From assembly GCA_963693085.1 (NCBI GenBank), contig OY856413.1, forward strand, positions 104,352,801-104,416,800: a stretch of 64,000 nucleotides of DNA, given 5' to 3'. Below are positions 8,718 through 19,854 of this stretch, in pieces. The DNA comes from Alisma plantago-aquatica. Its lineage: Eukaryota > Streptophyta > Magnoliopsida > Alismatales > Alismataceae. The position numbers and the translations under genes were made by a program. Position 1 is the stretch's first letter. Each line of letters opens with the position of its first letter. Under the pieces are notes generated by a model, which was given only the letters and a program-made list of their open reading frames with translations, was not told where the DNA came from and made no database searches.

Positions 8718-10138
8718 TGAAAACTACTAGAGGGGGGGTGCATAGAGTTTTATAGATAATTTAACAATTATTGAACTCAAACAACCACAATGAAAATATT
8801 GGACAAGGAGACACAAGGTTTAGAGTGGTTCCAACTATAGCAAATACTATAGCCGTCAGTCCACTACCCGGTTGCTTACCCAACCGGGATTTGAAAAGAA
8901 ATTTATTTTATTACCTCTTCAAGGAATTTACATAAAATACAATCTCTTTTCCTAAACCCTTCAAGCAGCCTTCACCTAGAAGTAATCACCAACCTTGAAG
9001 CAGCCTTCCCTTGAAGTAGATGCACCAACTCCTGTTGCACCAGCCTTCTGAAGTAGCTTCCCTTGTGATAGCCTTCTTGAAGTAGCTTGAAGTCCCCTTC
9101 TCCACCTGAGAAGTCAACCCTCTTCAATCCGTAGCCTCCAACCCTAGGAGTAGCAAGGAGAGTACAAAAGATAAACAGGAACAAGAAAGAAAAAGGAAAT
9201 TACAACTTATCCTTTAAGCCCAAGGCTTGATATGCCTAGATCAAGCATATAGATCTCCTAGCCAAGTGTGTGAACTTGTGATTGCTGTGGATAGGAGAAT
9301 CTAGCCTATAGGACACGAAATTGAGCTAAGGAGAATGTAGACAAATGATCACAGTGCTCAAATTGCTTGCAATAGATTGCTCAAGTATGCTCAAGTGTAT
9401 TCTCAAGTGTAACAAGTGATTTCTAGTGTCCTATGGCATGTCCTATTTATAGGAATGGCCTAAGTATGCTTAAGGACGTTCTAGACAACTTCTAGGGGTT
9501 TCTAAGTGCTTAACTAGCCGTTAGGTACAAAGTTGTTGCTTTAACAACGGCTAATTAATTTATTCTGCAGTTGCTGTCAGAGACCATCTCGGTCGACAAA
9601 TGGTTGACCGAGACACCTACTCGGTCGAACTTTTGTCGACCGACAGGCTCTCTGGAACAAGTGATTTGCAACGTCTTTCTTCAACTACCAACTAACTTGT
9701 TTGTTGTGTCTAACGGCTACTTTGGATCTTTCTCGGTCGAGAGGTTTGTCGACCGAGAGTGTCTCGGTCGAGGAGTTCGTCGACCGAGAATGATCCTATT
9801 TCAAGATTTCATTTTAGGCACTAATTATATGTGTGAGTGTGCAAAGGTGATCCTAATTAAATGGGATGACATGTCTAACTATAGTGTTTGGCTAGGGAAA
9901 ATCTAACGCTTGATTTACATGCAAATCTAAGTACTTGTACATTATATATTTGTACAAGTTTTACACCATTGATTACATTGCATGAAAATATAACTGAGTA
10001 AGCTCTTGGATTTTTCCCTAGTTGCTTTGCCATCCATCTTAGTCCTGCACACTCAAGTAGCTCGTTAGATTAATAAGAATGAAATGTTTGTCATAATCAA
10101 AACAAAGGGATTTATCATAATATCCAATTTATCCAACA
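8718..10138 (-). repeat. 5' LTR of the Copia-type element
   Basis: This 1421-bp direct repeat of 2735-4155 is followed on the minus strand, after 2 bp, by the primer-binding site. Differences from the other LTR include about 8751 (C for A), 8990, 9424 and 9604, mostly transitions. It holds the promoter that should drive Gag expression. Confidence 0.93.
9444..9789 (-). promoter_or_regulatory. 5' LTR promoter: hairpins plus TATA box
   Basis: This is the 5' LTR copy of the module at 3461-3806: hairpins at 9587-9789, TATAAATA on the minus strand at 9444-9451. One arm carries a C-to-T change near 9604. Transcription would run toward Gag at 8670. Confidence 0.7.
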
Positions 10139-11643
10139 CAAAGACGACTCATATGACTCATATCTACAAGACGCGATAGTCAATATCTCCACCTGAGATG
10201 TTATTGCTGTCCCTGATGCTACTGTTGTTCCCCTAATGTATGGTTTCTACCTCCTCGTCCTCGTCCACCTAAAAAGGTTGGATTCTACAGGGGTGAGACA
10301 ATTGAAATTGTCCCAATGTGAGATATAACTCTCTGCCAGAAACATTATTATTGCAATTAAACAATAATAAACCAAGCAGAGGATTCTCTATTGAAAAGCA
10401 AGATTTAATCATTATTAAGCAAAATAGAACAATGTCATATTTTAAAGCATTATAGCTATAAATGATAGAGCAGTAAATCATCTATCCATTTTAAAAAGGC
10501 ATATGAAGAACATGTATAACATCTATCCATTTAGGATACCATAAGCAATGTAACATCAACCAATGATTTCTGTATTTCATCCTTAAGAAAATATGCTACA
10601 TGGCTTATTACATCTTACCATCACATTTATGCCCTAAGGAGATGAACTATACCGTTCATGCTCCAACCGACCACGTTTACGTAATCATCGGTACCACACA
10701 AGGTCAATGGAAGAGCCAGACTCCATCACCTCATCTGTCTCGGTCAGTGCGAGACCACATGCAGGACATCTCATGTCTCTTGCTAAAATAGCTTTCCAGG
10801 GTATACTGGCAACTTTGCTATAGAGTTATAGCTCGTAGCATATACTCTCTTCTAGATATGGCCCATAGCCAATGCCTAGTATTGTGGAGTCATGACCCAT
10901 AGCCATACTATTATTGGGATATGGTCCATAACCATTCCTGTGCATAGGATATGGCCCACAGTCATTCCTATGAGGTGTAAGGATATATTCTCCCATTACC
11001 CCCACATATTCAAAAATATGCATTCCAGGTTTTCCCATAGGAAAACTTGTTTCACCATCACCAACTATTGACGATGATGGATCTGTGGCTAGGGCTCTAC
11101 ATGATAAGATTCCACTTGATTATTTAAGTACATTAGCATATTCTTTTAGCATCAGTCAAGACTTCAAACAAGAATTATTATGACAAATGCTATAAAGAAA
11201 CATGTAATACTTCTATCAGGTACTTTTCAAAACTTTATAAAACATTGGGATCTCAATCCCTTATCTCATTACTGGGAATTCACATCCCTCAACAACACCA
11301 TCATCATGTTTGCTGGATCTGGGTATTCAAACCCTTAGTTCATTATTGTACATGGTTACCACTCGCAGGTAACCATTACCTCCAGGTTATCTGACCAAGG
11401 TATTCATGATACTTGTTACACAAGCATCTCACATAGTTCACCTGGCATATTCAATTTCTTGTCACTTCTCACTAGGCAACAAATAAAATAATGGCTCACA
11501 AGGCCCATTAACATCATAGCTCATACCTAGTTATTCTCATCATCTCATGATACCTGCATAGTTAGCATACTTGATAAGAATCATATCAATTACATATCAA
11601 TCATTATGCAATACAAGATAACATCACTATTCCCTCATTAGGG

Positions 11644-11870
11644 TTAGGGTTTCCCATCTTTATCAATTAGGGTTTCACATAACATCACCCTTATATTAGG
11701 GTTTCACATAACATCACCCTACATTAGGGTTTCACATAACATCACCCTACATTAGGGTTTCACATAACATCACCCTACATTAGGGTTTCACATCTTTATC
11801 AATTAGGGTTTCACATAACATCACCCTTATATTAGGGCTTCACATAACAACACCCTACATTAGGGTTTCA
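11644..11870. repeat. 28-bp tandem repeat with TTAGGG
   Basis: About nine units begin TTAGGGTTTCACAT and mostly end AACATCACCCTACA. Three identical 28-bp units are followed by shorter and 29-bp variants in a repeating order. The unit contains one telomere-like TTAGGGTTT, but it is not a telomere array. Confidence 0.85.
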
Positions 11871-12189
11871 TGATTACCTCATTAATCCAAACCCTAAGTC
11901 AATGCTTCCACATATCTTGGAGCACATAGCATTATTTAAGTATTAAATCATACTTGTCATTTTTTCATGTATTAGGAACACACATCACCATCAAACCTTA
12001 TTCAGTTGACTTAACCTTTCACTAAGTATACACCTATGCTTATCATAGTGTATTGAATTTATTACTCTCATAGGCATCAAGTGATAATCACTCTAATTAT
12101 ACTAATCACCTAAGTACTTTAGAAGTTCTTCCATTGAAATCATCCTTGAGATACTCTTCAACCACTTATGGAATTAATAGTAATTACAT

Positions 12190-13070
12190 GGTTTGATTCA
12201 ATGGGACCTTCAAACGGTTTGAACCAATTGAACCTTCAAACGGTCTTGGACCAAACCTCTAAATGGTCTTGGACCAATTACACCTTCAAACGGTCTTGGA
12301 CCAAACCTCTAAATGGTCTTGGACCAATTGCACCTTCAAATAGTCTTGGACCAAACCTCCAAACGGTCTTGGACCAATTGCACCTTCAAACAGTCTTGGA
12401 CCAAACCTCCAAATGGTCTTGGACCAATTGCACCTTCAAACGGTCTTAGACCAAACCTTCAAATGATCTTGGACCAATTGCACCTTCAATCGGTCTTGAT
12501 CTTTATCTTCAAATGGTTTGAGACCATTTAGACCTTCAAACGGTCTTGGTCTCTAAACCTCAAATGGTTTGAAGACTGTTAGGCCTTAAACGATCTTGAA
12601 AATTTAGCTCGTCAAACAGTTTTGAAACTATTTCAACTCAAGACCCTCAAACAGTTTGATGATTGGTTAATCCTAAATGATTTGAGACCATTTGATCCTC
12701 AAACGGTTTGAGACCATTTAGTCCTCAAACGGTTTGAGACTATTTGGTCAATTCAGATTGAAACTGTTTAACCCTAGATTAGGGTTATGACATCAATTGA
12801 TCTAGGGTTTTGAAACCAATTGAACCAGGGTTCTGAAATGAATTGAATTTGATTTATTTTGAAGTTATTTGATCATGAACCCAATCAATCCTTGAACCTA
12901 TTGAAACCATTTAGTCTCTAACGGTTTGAAACCGTTTGCCCTCCAATCGGTTTTGAAACCATTTGCCCTCCAATCGGTTTTGAAACCGTTTGGTCACCAA
13001 ACGATTTGAAACTGTTTGGTCTAAAATAGTTTGAAACAGTTTGACCAACACAAGGTGAAACCATTTGCTC
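12190..13070. repeat. Tandem array with GGTC-TTG-GACC cores
   Basis: From about 12207 to 12500 a 50-bp composite unit repeats five to six times, each holding two ~25-bp halves with the inverted core GGTCTTGGACC. To about 13070 it decays into AAACGGTTTGAGACCATTT-like monomers. ORFs reading WSWTNCTFKR or VLDQT through it are products of the repeat and not genes. Confidence 0.85.
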
Positions 13071-14436
13071 TTGATATTCTTGAGGTGTGTGCTAAGATGA
13101 TGTCATCATCATCAAGCTTTAGACATCTGAATTCTACTATCATGTATATGATAATTTCATCAATTATTCAAGAAGAGCAATAAAAGATCAACATATGATG
13201 AGAAATTGAAATCAATAATAAAATTGTTGGGTTCAAGTTATATAACCCACCTCCAGAGTAGCTTCAAAGCTGAAAGCTTCACATCTCTAATGGTGAAAGA
13301 ATCTTCTTCAACTATCCAAGGTTCGTTTCCAATTCTTTGGATGCAAAAGATAGCCAAGGTTGAGCTTTGGATGGAGAAGAGAAGAAAATAAATGTTGAAA
13401 TCTGATTTCAACCATCAATTCAAGGTTGAAGATGATCATGGAGCTTTCCTTAAGCTCGGGGAACGTTTTCCTCCTGCTCCTAAGCTCCTTGGTCGCCGGC
13501 CAAAGCAAAGGGAGAAAGTGGTTTGCAAAATAGCCTTTCAAGTAAGGAGAAAATCGAGTATATGTAATTAATATTCTAGGAGAGAGAAAGTACGAGAAAA
13601 ATCATCCATTTTCTTGCCACATGCCCCCTTCCTTCCTTGACTTCGAAGCCATCTTCCTTTATATTCAAATTCCTCTCAATTATCCTTGAATTGAAAGCAA
13701 TCACTTAAGCACCTTAATCATTATAATACTATTATCCATTTTTAGTGGACATAACTTTTTAATTAATAAATGTGAGTGGATTTCTTCACCTACTTAGGAT
13801 ATTTCGGTGCTACTCAAGGGATTTGGACATCTTTTCGGTATAGGATTTCAACCACAACCTTTTTAATTGTTGGGCACTTCAATTAGTATATTTATTTTTG
13901 CTACAAAATAAATTTGGGTTTCAGTTATGCTTAAATCTTGATTAATTTATTATCAAGATTATCTCTCCTCAAAAGTAGTTCAAACAAGACGCCCCATTCT
14001 TTTTATTTTCTATAAATGATACCAAGAAACAATAGGGACACTCTAGAAGTGGTATTTTACATGTTCAACCCTAGATTTTGGGTAAATTGCAAATTACACT
14101 AGCATTCAATACACAAGCATTACTCAAGCAAGCTCCTTCTTGGAACTTAGGCTTGTGGAAGCCATACCTCAACATCATTCTCATTATTATGATACTATAA
14201 CACTTGAGTAACATTTATCATGTAACATTTTCAAGATAACCCCTTAAATTGGGTAAATTGCACTTTAGCCCAAAATAGGTAAAATATTGTTTCAACATTA
14301 TTCAAATAGGACCAGAATTGAAACATAAGCTCTCCTTTAGTCTTAATTACTTTTCAAAAGATAAAGGCAATAATATAAAATGACTTACTTAAGCAAAACA
14401 CCCAGGGTTAGGGCATAACCCAGGTCAGGGATGTTA

Positions 14437-14692
14437 TAATTATCAACCCCTAACAGGGATTTCGTCCCCGAAATCATCAAGAGAAAAGAGAAGGATACTT
14501 CCTCCTCATCTCTTCCTCCAGTTCCCACGTAGCCTCTTCAATGCCACGATTATGCCAGAGAACTTTCACAAGCATTATGTCTTTCTTTTTCAACTTTTTG
14601 ATTCTCCTATCAAGAATCAACACTGGTCCCTCTACATAGGATATATCTTCATTTAATTCTACCTCCACAGGTTGCAAAACTAAATGTTTCTT
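14437..14692 (-). pseudogene. pol: Chromovirus integrase/chromodomain end plus PPT
   Basis: On the minus strand 14692-14477 encodes the last ~70 residues of a chromovirus polyprotein: LQPVEVELNED, then PVLILDRR, then VKVLWHNRGIEEATWELEEE, ending RRKYPSLFS. This is the typical Tekay/Del-type chromodomain C-terminus. The TTTCGGGGACGAAAT-like sequence (about 14459-14474) and AGGGGTTGATAATTA just before the LTR also fit that clade. Everything upstream in pol is gone, replaced by LTR A at about 14693. Confidence 0.82.
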
Positions 14693-15843
14693 AGTCCATC
14701 ATCCCAAGAGAGGAAGATCCAAGGTCGTTTCAAAACCCTATGCGATTGAATCTATTGTTCTAAATCCAGATTTCCATGGTCATATCCATCCTGATTAACA
14801 TGTGATCAAACCAATTAATTACTTTGATAGATCAACGATTATTAGAACCAAAAGACATCTAGAAGTCATTCTAAAGGTTTATTCCATTTAAACCATGGCT
14901 AAGGGGATATTCCCCTTGCCTCAATAGAGAACTACTCACTCATTCTTGTGAAAAAAGGGGAGACAGAGGAAAGAAGTGTGCTAGCCATAGTCTAGACTTA
15001 TCAAAGGATTAGTTCCTTAGGCTAGAGACAATGAAATGGCCGACGCTTAATTCCTTTCTCCAATCCACTGAAGAAGAAGAGGAAGAAAAAACTAGATCTA
15101 AAATGAGCAAGGTAGAAGAACAACAATTGAAGGAAACACTTAGCTTGCAAAAACTAATCTTTATTGATGAATAGAACATAATAACATAAGAACCCAAGAA
15201 AGATTGCTTGGAAATCCCATACAAAGATGATACAAACGATGATCATGGGAGGAGGAAGTTCCCTCCTTTTATAGGAGAAGGAGGGGAGCTTTACAATTAG
15301 GGTTGTGGGCAAAAAGGGGCTGGCGAATACTGATTTGAACTAGTCGTGCACTGCCGACCGATCGGTTGGCAGTCTGGAAAGGGCAAGAGTCAGGGCAACA
15401 GTTGGTAACCCTAGAAATCGAGTGGCGGTGCTTCTTGATCCACTCAGTTTGGGAGGGAAAACTCCCACTTTAGCCCTGAAACAACCGTTTGAGATTCAAG
15501 GGGCGCGCCATCAAAACGAAATATGTGGACAAGGGTCGTCGGCAGGGCGGTACCAACCGATCGATCTGAACAAGTGAGCCGAGCGTCTGGATCATGTGAT
15601 ATGCTCATCTGGAATGATAGAGCCACTCGTCTAGATTGGCTAAGATGATCGACTGATCAGCTAAACCACTCTTCCGGTCTTCTGAGTCTGTAAGAAATTC
15701 ATAATTTTTGGTGAGATTTAAGTTAAATTGTAATAAAAGGAAGCAAATAGAAAATTTGTTTCATTTTAGTGGATAAAGATAAGAATTTCAATGTGACATG
15801 ACTAAAAAGGTTGTGAAAATAGGTGCTAAATTAGCACGTATCA
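14693..15843 (-). repeat. LTR A, truncated Athila-like 3' LTR
   Basis: This matches most of LTR C (41244-42422), about 95% in the parts compared by eye, but lacks the ~530 bp at the left end. On the minus strand it starts TGATACGTGC at 15843, preceded by a decayed polypurine region and CTTGAGGACAAGC, a signature also seen before the complete Athila 3' LTR. It is therefore a 3' LTR in minus orientation, cut by the junction at 14693. Confidence 0.78.
15266..15660 (-). promoter_or_regulatory. LTR A promoter: palindromes plus TATA
   Basis: A 20-bp near-palindrome with core GACCGATCGGT (15352-15371), related motifs to about 15660, and on the minus strand TATAAAAG at 15266-15273. LTR C has the same TATA at 41826-41833 and LTR B at 20974-20981. 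Confidence 0.55.
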
Positions 15844-16820
15844 AAATACCGCGAACTTAAGCTTTTGCTTGTCCTCAAGCATTAAAATATTCAAAATAAA
15901 TCAAAAATTTGCTTGAAACAACATTTTCATCCTCCCTTAGTTATGAATATCTTCTATCCTCTTCATGTACAAGAAACCCATCTCCTAGAACCATGTAATA
16001 AAAGTTCTATATTTCTTACAACAACATTTTTCATAACCTTTTCTTTCAATCTTATACTTTTAAAAAATAATCTTAACCCTACTTGCGTTTCAACACTCAA
16101 ATTTTTTTTGGCATGAGAATAAGAAAAGGTGAGGTGTGGAAAAAGGGATGCCTCCTCTATTATTTGACTCAAGATTTTAATTTTGTTCATTTGTGCCCCT
16201 AATAAATTTAAAAGGGGTGTGGACGAATATCCCTCCTCTATTCGACTCAGGATATTGACCACAATTTTCTTATGTGTGCTCTTTTTGACATCTTTTGGAA
16301 GTACGCCCCTATTAAATTTATGAGGGGTATGGAAGACGGAGAGAGGAGGAGTGCACCACCCCAGACTTAGGGTTTGGCATGCGGATTATTTTCCTGTGCA
16401 ATAAAAAGTTTTTTTTCTGAGTGTTGTTGCATCAGTAAGAGAAATCATGTAAGTACATCATATGAGAAAGATTGATCATTTAATCTAATGCTAAAGATAA
16501 GTAAGTTTGCATTTGATTCTATTTGATACTCTAAGGCTTGCCACCTTTTCCAAGAATATTGCTAATAGAGGTATAATGAATTTGGTATTTTCAAAAAAAC
16601 AAATGAAAATTTTGAGCAATTCAGGAAATAAAGATTTATCTAATTTGAAAATGAAGATACATCATTTGTCCGACTAGATAAAGGACAAGGTTTTGAAAAG
16701 GGAAAAAGTACTAAATTTCAAAATACAAAAGTAAAGTGTTGAATAGGGAAGATAAGGGGTGGAACACGTACCACCCACCCCCACCCCAGACTTAGAGTTT
16801 TAGTCATCCTGAGCAAACAC

Positions 16821-19086
16821 TTAGAATGAGATGGAGGGAAGAGAATCATTGTAGTAGTGGATGCTGCTGGTAGGAGGCATAATAGTTGCCCCAGTAAGGA
16901 GTGTGGGGATCTGGGTAGGCCTGCTGGGCTCCATACTCCTCGTATGATGGATGGCTAGGAGAATAGTGGCCACATTCCACATGCCAAGACTCTTGTGAAT
17001 GATGCATGCGATACATATGGTTGAGTAGGTGGCCCTGGCGTTGTTGCTTGTTCTGGATCTCATCCAGCTACTGCTGGACCTCATAGAACTTGTAGGCGCC
17101 TGATCGTCATCTAGTCGATGCCTGGTGCAGAGGCGGGGCGGTGGCGGTGGCGGTGGCAGTGGACTAGAGGCATCATCGTGAGCCTCCAAAGAAATACTCC
17201 TCCAGTGGGCCTATGGCACGAGGATGTCATCTGGGTCTGGGTGCCCCAGACCGTACCTCTGGATGTGTCCTTCTAGATCATTTAGTTCATAGATAAGGTT
17301 TTTTGTGGCAAACCTTGCATGAAGAGGAAGTTGTAGAACCTCCTACAAATCCTTGAAGAGAAGGTAGTAGACACCATTAGAACCCATGCAGATGAACTTG
17401 CTAGTTTTCAAGTAGTAGTTGTCAATCAGATGATTTTTAAGTGGAAGTGGTGGGAAAGGGATGTGGGTGTAGCTGAGAAAGGTGGCGAGTTGGGTGACAA
17501 AATGGCCAATGAGAAATGATGATGAGGTGGTACGGCTGGCCTGGGTGCTGAAGTGCTCCAAAATAGCATTCCCCCAGTTGAGGGGTTCTTCATTCAAGAG
17601 GAACAAAAGGGCGTAGAGCTTAATATGGGTGATGGCTCCCTGGGTACCTTCTCTATTGAAAATGGTGCAAGCAAGGATACAATGGAGGTAGAGGATTATT
17701 GGGTTGTGAATACTAGAAGCCTTGGGCCCACTAGGAAGGTGGGGAAGGAGGCTAGTGATCTCAGCCCAGAACTTGTCTTTGTCGTATCGGTCGGGGTAGG
17801 AGTCATGGGGTCACTCCATATAGCAATCTAACCAGTAATCATTACTACCGTTGAGGATAAGGGAAGTGAACTAACAAATGAATATCTCTAGATTTTCCCC
17901 AAAAATCCGGATCTTGCAGCTAGAATTGCATCGGGAATAGTGATAGCGGCGAAAGGTGGATAGGAACTCAAGAGTGAGATCACTATACACTAAGGTGACA
18001 TGGTAGGGAAATAGGAGCATGTGGTTTTTGTAGAGGATGTTGCCAGTGGCTTCACAAATTTTGAGGGAGTCGAGGGTAGTGCCAGATGCCCAACGGGGGA
18101 GGGAGACACCTATAGAAAACAAGTTCTCATAACATTGAAGGTGGTCGGTGCTGGTGAGATGGACATAGCTTCCTGGAATGGGGGCTATGCGGGGTGAGAA
18201 GGGGGTAGTGGAGTCTAGGTCGTTTCATGCCTTTTGGTTTCTATCCATCTCTCGGAGAAGCTCTTCTGCATCTTTGATGTCATTGAGTGTGCCCTCATTA
18301 GGCTGGGGTGAGGACTCACCGATGGGGGATGGTGTGTGGAACTGGATCCTAGTGTGAGATCTAGATCAGCGAGGTGGATCCCAGGAGGAAGAGGTGGTGG
18401 ACTTCTCCTTGTTCTTATGAAATCTGTTGAACATTGTTGTTGTGGGAGAGTTGAGCCAATGGGTTGAAAATCTCAGTCGATTGGTTGGAGACCTCAGACG
18501 AGCGGTTGAGGATGAGGATGGGTGTCTCGTCAGCCGAATTAGGGGGGTTCTTCAAACGGACGGCTGATGTTGACAATAGGCATCTCGATGCTCACCGCTG
18601 TGGAGTGAGGGTGAGGGCAGACCGAGCGACGCTCCTGGACCCGCTCAGTTTAGTGGGTCAAGTCGATCGGCTGAGAAGTCAGACAGGCAGCTCGAAGGCG
18701 TATGAGGTGACCATGGCGGTAGATGTGACATGGTGATTCTTCGAGATGAACAACGTGTGCGTGCCACGGGCGGCTCGAGGAGTGGATGAAACAAGCATGT
18801 TCGAGCAAAGACGGCATGTTGAGTAGCATGTCAGTCAACTGGCACTATAGTCGGTCGGCTTTTGTGGTGCGAGGTGGTCTCCTGCTGAAGGATGAGCTTG
18901 AGTAGGTATGTGGCTGCTTACTTTAGCGATGGCCGGCTGAGCTACGGAAGTGCTCGTCTGGAAACTCCACCAGTCAGTTGGGGCAGGTCGACGGTCAGAT
19001 GGTAGCTCCTTCGATCGGCTGGGAGCAGATCGCTCGGTGGGTGAGAGCTCAGGTGGATGAGAAACGCAGGTGGGTGAGAGAGGCAT
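16821..19086 (-). pseudogene. Decayed accessory ORF, PF20167-like
   Basis: Several minus-strand fragments appear in order: a Ser/Pro-rich start (MPLSPTCVSHPPELSPTER at 19086), then about 18122-17871, then 17606-17343 (LNWGNAILEHF ... FLIGHFVTQLATFL), then a Pro run (PPPPPPPPR, near 17150). The order of disordered N-terminus, helical domain and polyproline follows the intact ORF at 5240-6622, and the middle fragment weakly resembles its second half. Many stops and shifts separate the pieces. Assignment is by layout and weak similarity. Confidence 0.45.
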
Positions 19087-19130
19087 CTTGGTTAGAGTAT
19101 AATGAGTGAGTTGTGGCTTGCCCATGCAAG

Positions 19131-19385
19131 TTTATATAGCCAACCAAGGGTGTCGAACTGATCGATGGGTGATCAAGTCGGTCGGTTCAAGGTGTTGATC
19201 TGTGCGGTCGTGGGGGAGGATCTGAGGTGTCGGGATGCCTCACTTTTGACCAATGTCTGCTTGGCATATGTTGACTAGATCCAACCGATCAGGTCATACA
19301 CCAACTGATCGTTTAAGGTGCAGAAGGTTTGTTGTTCAGAAACCCCGAACCGACTGGTTGGCTGTGGTGAGTCGATCGGTTGGAG
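19131..19385 (-). promoter_or_regulatory. Internal promoter of A: palindromes plus TATA
   Basis: On the minus strand motifs of the type CGATCGGTT and AACCGACTGGTTGG (about 19150-19385) precede TATATAAA at 19131-19138. An ATG at 19125 is too close to this TATA to be in the transcript; the ATG at 19086 (48 bp away) fits better. The same motif type occurs in LTR A. Confidence 0.5.
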
Positions 19386-19616
19386 TGTCAGAGAGGAAGA
19401 AAATAAAACAAGATGCAAAAACAAAGTAAGGGAAAGCAATAAAAGGAATATAGGGTTGGGTTGCCTCCCAACAAGTGCCTTGTTTAACATTGGTGGCTCG
19501 ACAAATGAGATTCCACTTTATTTTGATTATGTGGGAGGTTGAGGGTCTGTCAAATTGAGATCTTCCAAGGATGGGCGTTTGTTGGTCTCTGAAGCGACAA
19601 GGTCTTCAGTGGTGAT

Positions 19617-19845
19617 CTATCTTTTAATTTGATGCCCATTAACCTTAAATTCACCCAAAACTTTATCCCAAAGAATAAAAGTGCCATGTGGATGGGCACA
19701 CTTTATGAGGTAGGGACCATACCATCTAGATTTGAGCTTTCTGGGAAAAAGCCTTAGTCTAGAATCAAACACTAGGAATTGATCGCCTTCTTTACTGTCT
19801 TTTTGCTTGATGTGACCATCATGGCAAAGTTTAGTTCGGTGCCTA
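19617..19845 (-). pseudogene. pol: Athila-type integrase C-terminal tail
   Basis: The minus strand encodes HDGHIKQKD, then LVFDSRLRLFPRKLKSRWYG, PYLIKCAHPHGTF and VNGHQIKR before a stop. This parallels the complete Athila ([10 protein letters not shown] ... LFPRKL-like ... [10 protein letters not shown] at 31260-31480). Upstream pol sequence is missing because LTR B lies there. Confidence 0.85.
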
Positions 19846-19854
19846 AATTGTTGG

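Larger units (their letters stand above)
2735..10138 (-). mobile_element. Non-autonomous Copia/Sirevirus-like retroelement
   Basis: This is a complete 7.4-kb element with two 1421-bp LTRs, a 5-bp target duplication, an iMet-type primer-binding site and a polypurine tract, all on the minus strand. The LTRs start TGTTGG and end TTTTCA. Internally it has a Gag-like zinc-knuckle ORF and a second intact ORF; I see no protease, integrase, reverse transcriptase or RNase H. It must therefore depend on another element for movement. Sirevirus-like traits are hairpin clusters upstream of a TATA box in the LTR and several polypurine-like motifs near the 3' LTR. By eye the two LTRs differ at roughly ten positions, so the insertion is recent. 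Confidence 0.88.
10144..14436 (-). repeat. Probable chromovirus LTR region
   Basis: On the minus strand this lies directly after the 3' end of a chromovirus polyprotein and a purine-rich tract, so it should begin with the 3' LTR (GTTATAACATCCC at about 14436). It is non-coding and holds two tandem arrays (11644-11870 and 12190-13070). Stretches such as 10860-10970 repeat GATATGG with CCATTCCTATG. I cannot fix the far end of the LTR. The DNA was continuous with 2270-2734 before the Copia-type insertion. No gene is visible. Confidence 0.55.
15844..19854 (-). mobile_element. Internal 3' region of Athila-like element A
   Basis: Minus-strand order is integrase tail (19845-19617), spacer with palindromes, TATA box, decayed accessory ORF (19086 down to about 16821), non-coding end, then LTR A. 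The layout matches the post-pol half of the complete Athila at 31-38 kb. LTR B interrupts it at 19855. The stretch 15844-16800 is non-coding and similar to 21504-22560 in B (for example the shared ACCCA...CCCCAGACTTAG near 16780 and 22540). Confidence 0.65.

Noticed and set aside
2735..10138. Segmental duplication of 1421 bp with genes between
   Set aside because: TG/CA ends, PBS, PPT and a 5-bp target duplication show that these are LTRs of one element.
11644..11870. Interstitial telomere array
   Set aside because: TTAGGGTTT occurs once per 28-bp unit and is not repeated head to tail as TTTAGGG.
12168..12531. ORFs of WTNCTFKRSWTKP-type repeats
   Set aside because: Translation of a 50-bp tandem repeat inside a non-coding LTR-like region.
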